A DNA stretch of 5,452 bases from Gemmatimonadota bacterium (GTDB lineage Bacteria > GCA-2686955). Numbering within the stretch: the first letter of the stretch is position 1; the number at the start of each line of letters is the position of its first letter. The DNA is taken from assembly GCA_026991065.1 (NCBI GenBank), contig JALXCG010000523.1:1-5452 (forward strand). Direction: 5' to 3'. The notes under the pieces were generated by a model. It ran no database searches, was not told the DNA's origin, and worked only from the letters and a program-made list of their open reading frames with translations. Both the position numbers and the translations under genes were made by a program. Below, one piece after another: positions 1 through 5,452 of this stretch.

Positions 1-605
1 CCCGCATCCGTCCCTGCTCCGATCTCTGCGTTGCTAAGTCCTTGAAAGGCAACCAGCCTTCCTGCGGACTCAGCGCCTTGATCTCGAAGCAGGCCCGAAC
101 ACGGGGCTCGAAAGCCAATGCGCGACAGGCTCCTCGCGGTCTGGTGGAGAATGTTGTTTTCGATGTGTACCTCCGCATCCGGAGATACGTAGAGACCCGC
201 GCCGTTGATGCTGGAGATGGTGTTATTCCACACCCAGACCTGCACCGGTATGTGCTTCCCCTGATTGTCAAAGGTGTCGATGCACTCGGTCGTGTCCTGC
301 TGGCAGAAGGCACTGCTCGCATCCACATCGGTCGGTTGCCCCACGTAAATACCGTGCGCCACCGGCACCCCATTGCTGTCATTGCGGATAACCAGATTGT
401 TGCGCACATAGCCCAACGAGCCGTGGGCGAAGTGGATGCCCATCTGCCGGTTGTTGCAGTAGTAGAGATTGTGCTCGACATAGGTTGTGTCCGGAACGAA
501 GGCGGGATGACGATTGTCGCTTCGGGCCAACCCGATATGAGTTCCTTCGCTATTGCCATTCATTCGGTTGTTGGCGATGGTGCCGACAAAATGGTAGACG
601 GTCAT
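1..605 (-). CDS. Body of a right-handed beta-helix protein (partial, runs off left edge)
   Basis: An open frame runs from ATG at 605 leftwards to the window edge without a stop (about 201 codons). I translated it by hand. It reads MTVYHFVGTIANNRM, then NLYYCNNRQMGIHF, GYVRNNLVIRND, VWVWNNTISSINGAGLYV and AEVHIENNILHQ. These regularly spaced Asn-Asn ladders within short alternating hydrophobic stretches are the hallmark of parallel beta-helix coils (NosD or polysaccharide-lyase-like). Two Cys sit in a loop (AFCQQDTTEC). No catalytic residues can be assigned, so substrate and enzymatic activity are unknown. The ATG overlaps the stop of the upstream fragment as ATGA (602-605). The frame is also open upstream of 605, so this is probably the continuation of the gene starting at 839 after a one-base frame slip, not a separate gene. 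Left of about position 140 the coil pattern fades, and a neighbouring minus-strand frame looks at least as protein-like. A true separate ORF is the less likely alternative. Confidence 0.65.
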   Translation of the reverse strand, partial: MTVYHFVGTIANNRMNGNSEGTHIGLARSDNRHPAFVPDTTYVEHNLYYCNNRQMGIHFAHGSLGYVRNNLVIRNDSNGVPVAHGIYVGQPTDVDASSAFCQQDTTECIDTFDNQGKHIPVQVWVWNNTISSINGAGLYVSPDAEVHIENNILHQTARSLSRIGFRAPCSGLLRDQGAESAGRLVAFQGLSNAEIGAGTDA

Positions 606-839
606 CGCGTCCGTACCGAGGTGAGGGAATCGGCCGCCTGAGGCGCAATCTGGAGCTGTTCCGCATAGGTCCCGGGCTTCACCAGAACCGTGTCTCCGTC
701 GCCGGCCGCACCCAAGGCGGACTGAATGGAACGGAAATCCCCCGTGCCATTCTTGTCGACCACGTATGTCGTCGCCCGAGCGGGATCAGGCGACACGAGC
801 GCCAACGCGCCTACGAGTAGCGAGTAGCGAGTAGCTCAT
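602..839 (-). pseudogene. N-terminal fragment of the secreted beta-helix protein, frame-broken
   Basis: The frame ending at the TGA at 602-604 encodes LLVGALALVSPDPARA, which looks like a signal-peptide core with an ARA cleavage site. It continues as TTYVVDKNGTGDFRSIQSAL and DGDTVLVKPGTYAEQLQI. That is the standard opening coil of beta-helix proteins of the pectinesterase/pectate-lyase fold (DGxGDF-IQ-A-GDTV-V-PGTY). The best start by context is ATG at 839, preceded by a strong Shine-Dalgarno site and a promoter, but it is out of frame with this segment because of a 7-base repeat present in three copies (814-834). From ATG 839 as written, translation gives 17 codons and stops at 786. The first start codon in the correct frame is a TTG at 805, with no good ribosome site and only part of the signal peptide. 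At the 3' end the frame stops at 602 while the beta-helix continues one frame over. One extra base near 615-625 would join the two parts. The gene is broken or switched off as written. Homology of the opening coil is strong. The cause of the breaks is inferred. Confidence 0.65.
814..834 (-). repeat. Heptanucleotide tandem repeat, 3 copies, just inside the beta-helix gene start
   Basis: On the minus strand the unit CTACTCG occurs three times without mismatch, starting five bases downstream of the A of ATG 839. Because 7 is not a multiple of 3, each copy gained or lost shifts the reading frame. Two copies put the ATG in frame with the signal peptide (MSYSLLVGALALV...). Five copies also do, adding YSLLATR and with it an Arg in the n-region. 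The present three copies do not. Short repeats of this kind change copy number by slipped-strand mispairing in known phase-variable genes. That this one does so is inference. Confidence 0.8.
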
Positions 840-846
840 CTTCTGT

Positions 847-853
847 CTCCCCT
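847..853 (-). promoter_or_regulatory. Shine-Dalgarno site for ATG 839
   Basis: The minus strand reads AGGGGAG followed by seven bases (ACAGAAG) and then ATG. This strong anti-16S match at standard spacing makes 839 the preferred start of the beta-helix gene, although that ATG is currently out of frame with the signal-peptide and beta-helix coding sequence. Confidence 0.7.
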
Positions 854-885
854 GCTGGATCGCTTTGGATTGGGTTGTGTGGGTG

Positions 886-914
886 GTTGTAGTGCCGCGG
901 CGAGATCGAGTCAA
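886..914 (-). promoter_or_regulatory. Putative sigma-70-type promoter for the beta-helix gene
   Basis: On the minus strand TTGACT (914-909) is followed by exactly 17 bases and then TACAAC (891-886). This matches 5 of 6 bases of the -35 and 4 of 6 of the -10 consensus at the optimal spacing. Transcription would begin near 879, giving a leader of about 40 bases that carries the AGGGGAG site. It lies in an otherwise non-coding 223-base gap, which adds weight. The match is by eye only, and GC-rich hosts may use looser promoters. Confidence 0.5.
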
Positions 915-1037
915 CCAGGGCCTCATGAAGACCGACTGACGGTGACCGGAGAATCCGCGGAAAGGATGTTGCATTGCCCTCACCCACCTTCCGCAACCGC
1001 ACCATCCGCGACTGCCGCGCCGGCAACCCACGGCCAC

Positions 1038-1050
1038 CGGCGCAGCGCCG
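1038..1050 (-). terminator. Small GC hairpin after the metalloprotease stop (weak terminator candidate)
   Basis: CGGCG-CTG-CGCCG forms a perfect five-pair stem with a three-base loop, beginning 13 bases after the TAA at 1065-1063. There is no T-run after it, so intrinsic termination is doubtful. It may be chance in GC-rich DNA. The rest of the 840-1062 gap shows no further gene. Confidence 0.2.
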
Positions 1051-1062
1051 AAGATCCTCCGC

Positions 1063-4000
1063 TTACTCGGGAATCTCAACACAGAGTTCGGCCGAATAGG
1101 GGCTCATGTTGCCGAATGAATCCAAAGCCTGGACCACATAGCAATAGGAGAAGCCGGCAACAACAGTCGGATCGACCAGGGCCGTCTCGTAGTAATAGGT
1201 GATATCAAACAGTTCGTACTCGCCAGAACCGTCGTCCGCGCGACTCACGATATAGAGATAGATGTCGTCTCCCTTGACCGGATCCCAGCCGATCAGCACC
1301 TCGCCGTCGCCCAACGCCGCCTGTAGATTCCGCGGAGCCACTGGGGCGGTCGTATCGTCACCTCTGGGGGTTCCGCTGACCGGTTCCGCTGCATCGCTCT
1401 CCTTGCCCTGCTCGTCGTGCGCCCGCACCGTGAACTCATAAGCAACATCGTTGGTCAGCCCGAAGAAGCTCCACTCCAGATCCCAGGTGGAGCCGGCATC
1501 GATCCAGGTCTCGTTGCCCACCTCCCGCAGATAGACATTGTAATAGTCGATATCGGGGTCCGGCGCGGCGTTCCAGTGAATCCGTACCAGAGCGTCGGCA
1601 ACAGAGCGGGTCAACCCCTCCGGCGGCAGCGGCACATCCAGCGTCGCCACCACCTCGTCGGACAACGAGGACTCCTGGCCCGCCGCATCCACCGCCGTCA
1701 CGACATAGACATAGGACTCCAGGTGGACCACAGTCGGGTCGCTGTAGGAAGTAACCAGCCCCAACTCCGCCAGCGGCTGGTCAAAACCCGGCTCGCCGGC
1801 CAGCCGCCGGTAGACCCGATATCCGGTCACATCCGCTTCGCCATGGGGCAGCCAGGAAAGCGTCACCCGCTCCGATCCCACATCGGCGGTGAGCCCAAGT
1901 GGCGGCGTCGGTTCGGCATCGGTGTCCCAGTCACGGACAACCCGATTCCGCAGCCCTTCCGGATCCCGGACCTCCAGCGTCACCACCGGACTGGGCTGGT
2001 TCCAGTAGAGATGGCCGGCGTGCTTCTCGGTGCTGAACGGGGTATCCCAAACGCCGTCGCTCTCCCAATCCCAGCGCACTTCAAGCGCGGTCGTGGGGGA
2101 CTCCGCGTCGGTCGAGAGCCCGGCATCAAAGAGAAAGCGGACCTGCTCCGGCGCCGCGCCCGAAGCGACCCGGGCACGCGCCGCGCGCATCGAGAACGCC
2201 GCCACCGGCGGGGTATCGGTACCGCTTTCGCTCACCGCCAATTCCACCGCCGTCCGCGCGCGCGCTTGGTAACGATCCCGCACTTCGAGCGTGGCAGCAT
2301 AGACCCCCACCTCATCCAGCGAAGTCTGGGCACTCCCCTGCAAAGGACCAAATGGCGTATCGAAAACTCCATCGCCATCGAAATCCCAGCGATAGAGCAC
2401 CGGGTCATCCCACACTTCAGCCTGGTCGGGATCGCTGCTGGCTTCTCCGTCCAGGCTGAACGTCGCTCCCGGAACGCCACGGCGCGGGGTCGCATCGAGC
2501 AGCGCCCGCGGCGCGTGGTTGTAGGCGTTGGCCCACAGATAGTGCGTGGTGGTGGCGCTGTTTCCCACCGCATCGCGCACCTCCACCCGCACGGTCCAAC
2601 CGGCGGAGTGGGCATCCACTCCGCTGCCGAGTGCCGCGTAGGTGTGCGGGCGCAGCGGCGCGCGGCTGAAACCGGTGTCCCAGATCCCGTCATTCTCCCA
2701 ATCCCAGCGCATCTCCAACCATTCCGCCGGGGTCTCGGCATCAAAAGAATCGCCGGCATCGAAGAGAAACGTGGCGGTCTCCTCGCCCTGCATCACTGCC
2801 GGCCACACCTCCAGCTTCGCCACCGGGGGCGTGTCCTCCGCCTCTACCACAACCATCACACTGCTGCTGCTGCTCTGCCCCGCTGCATCGCGCACCTCGA
2901 CCCGGGCCGCATAGGTAGCAGCTTCGGCATAGTGCCACAGCGCATCTTTGCGCCGGCTGAAGCCGGTGTCGAAGGTGCCGTCGCCATCGAAGTCCCAGCG
3001 CACCTCCAGGTCGCTCGTGGGCTCCTCCAGATCGCCGCACTGGGCCGCATCAAAAGCGAAGAAGCTGCCCACCCCGCCCCGCGCCGGGGTAACGCGAGCG
3101 ACGGCGAAGGGAGCCGCGTCCACCACTGCTCCGCCTGCCACCTCGACCCGCCGCCGCACCGGGCTCAACTCCAGGTTGCCGACATCATTGCGGGCGCGAA
3201 CCCGGATCTCCCAACTGCCGTCCGGCAGCGGTGGCGTGACCACCCGGAACTCCTCCTGCCACTCATCGAAAGCACCATCAACCGCCTCCGCCGGCAGCCA
3301 ACTGCGCCCCTCAAGCGAGAACTCCACCGCGACGATGTGGTTGATCGACACCGGCAGCCAATGGCCGCCCCAGTGGTCGCGGGTCGGCTCCAGCGCGCTC
3401 ACTTCGCTCAGACCGGTCAGCGTGACCACCGGCCCGTTGCTCTGCTCCGTCTCCACCACACTGATGGGATGGGTGTCGACCGGATCGGGAAGATCATCGC
3501 CGTCGCTGTCCAGCCAGCCGATTTGGCCCCAAGTGTACGGGCAGAGCCGCTCACCGGCAGTGAGCACACTGAGGGCCAGGCAACTCTCCCCCTCGCCGCG
3601 CCCGTCGCGGTAGCCCTTGCCGTCGTAGCTGATTGAGTTGGCGTTGGCCACACCAAGATAGCCCCAGGAGTAGGAAGGCTCGGTGCCATTGCCGACATAC
3701 TCATCCATCGCGCCGAAGATATGCAGCGTCTCGTGGCGGAGAACGCCATGGAAGTTCTCCACCCCGTAAAAGTCGTTCACATACGACATGGCGGTGATCG
3801 GCCCGCCGACATAGGAAGCGGCGACGCGACCATCAGCGTAGCGCGAACTCTCCGGCCGGTTGGCGGCGCACTGCACCACAAAGCCCCAATCGGCGCCGTA
3901 GAGGTCGCGCAGGTCGCCGATCCAGGCGTAGGAATTGTTGAAGTAGCCCCACTCGTGGTAACCGAGCGATGCAAAGTAGGAGGTGGTCACACTGTCGTCG

Positions 4001-4779
4001 AACATCGGGTGCTCGATCGCCTCGTAGTCGCAGGCCACGGTGCCCGCGACGCCCCCCGGCGGGGGCGCATCGCCGAAGTGGTAGATGAACGTGAGCGCCA
4101 GTTCGGCATGCTGCTGCGTATAGAAATCGAGTCCCAGCAAGGCTTCCGCCGCCACCGTGGCGACCATCTCGCTGGTCCACTCTTCACTGCTCGGCTCCGC
4201 CACACCGTTCGACTGCGGCAGAACCATCCCCACCACCACAGTACCGATCATGAACTCGCTGGTGGTCACCTCTGTCGGGGGACCGCTCTGCCGCGGTGCG
4301 GCGCCCGGCGCCGCCCCGAACCCCTCCGGTCGCGGCAGTGCATCCTCCCGCGGTGCCGGCAACCGATGCGCTCCGGCCCTCTCGGCCGCGCCGCGCGCGC
4401 CGCCCCGCGTTCCGAACGCCCGGCGGAAGGCGCGCAATCCCAGGCGGGTCCGCGGATCGAGCGCGCTCCAATCCGCCACTTCGCCATCGCTCTCCAGGAG
4501 CCGCTCAACCTCCTCCCGGCCGGCCAACTCCCGCTGCTGCGCCGGAGTCAGGCGGGCGAGCAGGAGCCGCGGCGGAAAGGCGTGGTCCACCTGCACACCG
4601 GCCGCCCGCAATTCGGCGATCATGCGCCCGCAGCCGGCGGCGTCCACATTCGGCGCCAGCAGCAGCGCCAGCGGACGCTCCGCGGCGAGAGTTTCGGCGC
4701 TCGCAACGTGAAGCGAAGCGCCGCCGAGGAGCAGAAGCAGCAGAGCCGCGTTAGCGGCGGAGCGAAGTGCGAATTTCAC
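1063..4779 (-). CDS. Secreted modular zinc metalloprotease (zincin) with PKD and FN3 domains
   Basis: A 1238-residue protein predicted to be exported and to cleave proteins outside the cytoplasm. The start is GTG at 4779, with GGAG seven bases upstream. Residues 1-28 form a signal peptide (MKFALR n-region, poly-Leu core, cleavage after VASA). Residues 30-170 are a basic, Pro/Arg-rich pro-region. Residues about 175-425 form the catalytic domain with HETLHIFGAMDEY at 349-361: H349 and H353 bind zinc, E350 is the catalytic base, and D359 is the likely third ligand, as in HExxHxxGxxD zincins. Possible disulphide pairs are C250/C304 and C400/C413. DSDGDDLPD at 424-432 resembles a calcium loop. Residues 435-550 form an Ig-like linker. 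Four PKD-like domains follow (about 556-955), with their WD(F/W) motifs at W595, W692, W798 and W903. Three FN3 domains (957-1048, 1050-1142, 1145-1238) end the protein. No LPXTG, transmembrane anchor or recognisable secretion tail is seen. The PKD and FN3 modules probably bind substrate or act as spacers. The exact peptidase family and the substrate are not recognised. The protein appears intact. Confidence 0.85.
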   Translation of the reverse strand: MKFALRSAANAALLLLLLGGASLHVASAETLAAERPLALLLAPNVDAAGCGRMIAELRAAGVQVDHAFPPRLLLARLTPAQQRELAGREEVERLLESDGEVADWSALDPRTRLGLRAFRRAFGTRGGARGAAERAGAHRLPAPREDALPRPEGFGAAPGAAPRQSGPPTEVTTSEFMIGTVVVGMVLPQSNGVAEPSSEEWTSEMVATVAAEALLGLDFYTQQHAELALTFIYHFGDAPPPGGVAGTVACDYEAIEHPMFDDSVTTSYFASLGYHEWGYFNNSYAWIGDLRDLYGADWGFVVQCAANRPESSRYADGRVAASYVGGPITAMSYVNDFYGVENFHGVLRHETLHIFGAMDEYVGNGTEPSYSWGYLGVANANSISYDGKGYRDGRGEGESCLALSVLTAGERLCPYTWGQIGWLDSDGDDLPDPVDTHPISVVETEQSNGPVVTLTGLSEVSALEPTRDHWGGHWLPVSINHIVAVEFSLEGRSWLPAEAVDGAFDEWQEEFRVVTPPLPDGSWEIRVRARNDVGNLELSPVRRRVEVAGGAVVDAAPFAVARVTPARGGVGSFFAFDAAQCGDLEEPTSDLEVRWDFDGDGTFDTGFSRRKDALWHYAEAATYAARVEVRDAAGQSSSSSVMVVVEAEDTPPVAKLEVWPAVMQGEETATFLFDAGDSFDAETPAEWLEMRWDWENDGIWDTGFSRAPLRPHTYAALGSGVDAHSAGWTVRVEVRDAVGNSATTTHYLWANAYNHAPRALLDATPRRGVPGATFSLDGEASSDPDQAEVWDDPVLYRWDFDGDGVFDTPFGPLQGSAQTSLDEVGVYAATLEVRDRYQARARTAVELAVSESGTDTPPVAAFSMRAARARVASGAAPEQVRFLFDAGLSTDAESPTTALEVRWDWESDGVWDTPFSTEKHAGHLYWNQPSPVVTLEVRDPEGLRNRVVRDWDTDAEPTPPLGLTADVGSERVTLSWLPHGEADVTGYRVYRRLAGEPGFDQPLAELGLVTSYSDPTVVHLESYVYVVTAVDAAGQESSLSDEVVATLDVPLPPEGLTRSVADALVRIHWNAAPDPDIDYYNVYLREVGNETWIDAGSTWDLEWSFFGLTNDVAYEFTVRAHDEQGKESDAAEPVSGTPRGDDTTAPVAPRNLQAALGDGEVLIGWDPVKGDDIYLYIVSRADDGSGEYELFDITYYYETALVDPTVVAGFSYCYVVQALDSFGNMSPYSAELCVEIPE

Positions 4780-4786
4780 TGGCGAT

Positions 4787-4792
4787 CTCCGG
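4787..4792 (-). promoter_or_regulatory. Shine-Dalgarno site for GTG 4779
   Basis: The minus strand reads CCGGAG, seven bases (ATCGCCA), then GTG. With the well-formed signal peptide beginning at this codon, it decides for the GTG start. No convincing -35/-10 pair was found in the gap upstream. Confidence 0.55.
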
Positions 4793-4839
4793 AAATGGGC
4801 AGGAAAACTCGATGCGGGGAAGTGCGGCGGAGCGGCACA

Positions 4840-4860
4840 ACGCTCACCGGGTGAGAGCGT
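4840..4860. repeat. Inverted repeat upstream of the metalloprotease gene
   Basis: ACGCTC at 4840-4845 and GAGCGT at 4855-4860 are exact inverted copies around nine bases. An alternative inner pairing is CTCAC with GTGAG around CGG. It sits about 60-80 bases before the GTG at 4779 and about 155 bases after the methyltransferase stop. No T-run follows on the minus strand, so it is not a typical terminator. An operator or leader-RNA hairpin is possible. Chance is also possible in DNA this GC-rich. Confidence 0.35.
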
Positions 4861-5014
4861 CCATCTCTACATCCGCATTTCGCAGCCGAAGCCCATCATG
4901 CCCGCCGTCGCCATGGCCAACTCCAACAGCATCGCCACCCCGGCCGTCAAGACAGGCTCAGAGATCGGACCCGGACAAGTGCGGAGCGCCGTGCAAGCAG
5001 CACACGACACGCTC

Positions 5015-5452
5015 CTACCCCGCGCTCTCCCGCCGCAGCAGCAAACGCAACCGCTCGCGCCCCGGATTCTCCCCGTCCGGATCGGCAATCACCTCCGCCT
5101 GCTCCTCGCGCAGTCCTCCTTCCCGCACCAACACCCCGCACTCCGCCCGCGACAGCGGCCACGGCGGCCCCGCCGGATCGCTCACCTCATCCGCCCGCAG
5201 ATGCGCCACCAGCAGCAACCGCCCGCCCGGCGCCACCAACTCCGCCAGCGCCGCCAGCGCCCGCCGCCGGATCTTGAGCGGCAGCGACTGCACCGTATAC
5301 ACATCCACCACCAGGTCGAAACCCCCGCGCCACTCCGCCGGCAGCGCCAACAGATCCGCCACCCGATAATCCACCCGGCTCTCCGGAAACCGCTCCCGGC
5401 ACCAGTCGATCGCGGTCGGCGAAAAATCAAACGCCGTCACCGCAAAACCCCG
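5015..5452 (-). CDS. Class I SAM-dependent methyltransferase, C-terminal part (start beyond right edge)
   Basis: The frame is open to the window end and ends with TAG at 5017-5015, giving 145 visible residues. It transfers a methyl group from S-adenosylmethionine to an unknown small molecule or other acceptor, probably in the cytoplasm. From the first visible residue, RGFAVTAFDFSPTAI carries the strand-2 acidic residue (D9) that binds the SAM ribose. VADLLALP (31-38) carries the adenine-contacting Asp (D33). FDLVVDVYTVQSLP (45-58) is the strand-4 motif, and LVAPGGRLLLVA (72-83) is the post-motif III turn. The glycine-rich motif I must lie just outside the window. A GTG at 5440 could pose as a start, but it falls inside the fold and would remove the residues around motif I, so the gene surely begins further right. 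It resembles small TehB- or thiopurine-methyltransferase-like Rossmann enzymes, and the substrate cannot be read from sequence. The next gene lies 235 bases downstream on the same strand, so co-transcription is uncertain. Confidence 0.85.
   Translation of the reverse strand, partial: RGFAVTAFDFSPTAIDWCRERFPESRVDYRVADLLALPAEWRGGFDLVVDVYTVQSLPLKIRRRALAALAELVAPGGRLLLVAHLRADEVSDPAGPPWPLSRAECGVLVREGGLREEQAEVIADPDGENPGRERLRLLLRRESAG

Noticed and set aside
42-641. A 199-codon plus-strand open frame at the left edge
   Set aside because: The opposite strand encodes a convincing beta-helix with Asn ladders. The plus-strand product shows no family features.
2255-2265. A short alternating CG run, possibly Z-DNA-prone
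   Set aside because: It lies inside the protease gene and is explained by Ala-Arg codons in a GC-rich genome.
1417-3636. A 739-codon open frame on the plus strand, antisense to the protease gene
   Set aside because: It is rich in Arg/His/Pro/Ile with no domain pattern, and it lies opposite a clearly real gene with recognisable domains. Long antisense frames are expected in GC-rich coding DNA.
3721-4854. A 377-codon plus-strand open frame antisense to the protease N-terminus
   Set aside because: It shows the same shadow character, has no motifs, and covers the real signal peptide and catalytic region on the other strand.
4867-4938. A tiny minus-strand hydrophobic ORF in the gap, including MATAGMMGFGCEMRM with GGAG six bases before its ATG
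   Set aside because: It is very short, with no known leader or toxin match and no other support. A ribosome-like site arises easily by chance here.
5241-5270. A repetitive CGCCAGCGC-type stretch
   Set aside because: It encodes the Ala/Leu-rich helix of the methyltransferase, so the repetition follows from codon choice.
4767-5369. A 200-codon plus-strand open frame over the methyltransferase
   Set aside because: Its composition is Ser/Arg/Pro-rich and it lies antisense to a well-motifed methyltransferase, so it is a shadow.

Overview
The window is GC-rich (third codon positions especially), and all convincing genes lie on the minus strand, so they are read here from right to left. It looks like chromosomal DNA of a high-GC Gram-negative-type bacterium that secretes large, modular, PKD- and fibronectin-III-bearing proteins. 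That style is common in several uncultured, metagenome-derived lineages, but nothing in the window fixes the taxon.

Layout in the direction of transcription. (1) 5452-5015: the C-terminal 145 residues of a class I SAM-dependent methyltransferase, whose start lies beyond the right edge. (2) 5014-4780: a 235-base gap with a 21-base inverted repeat and, at its end, a Shine-Dalgarno site for the next gene. (3) 4779-1063: one intact 1238-residue gene for a predicted secreted zinc metalloprotease. It has a signal peptide, a pro-region, a zincin domain with HETLH and a downstream Asp, a linker domain, four PKD-like domains and three FN3 domains. (4) 1062-840: a 223-base gap with a small hairpin after the stop, a good sigma-70-like promoter (TTGACT-17-TACAAC) and a strong Shine-Dalgarno site. 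(5) 839-1: a secreted right-handed beta-helix protein gene that is broken in frame and runs off the left edge.

The most interesting spot is the start of the beta-helix gene. Promoter, ribosome site and ATG are all well placed, but a heptanucleotide repeated three times lies directly after the start codon. With three copies, translation from the ATG ends after 17 codons. With two (or five) copies, the same ATG reads straight into a signal-peptide-like segment and the beta-helix N-terminus. This could be a phase-variable switch caught in the OFF state, or simple decay. A second frame break about 200 bases downstream, with an ATGA stop/start overlap, favours decay or a read/assembly error, but does not prove either.

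The protease and the beta-helix protein are both predicted to be exported and may share an extracellular role such as degrading or binding polymers. The beta-helix gene has its own promoter and need not be co-transcribed. The methyltransferase has no visible functional link to them.
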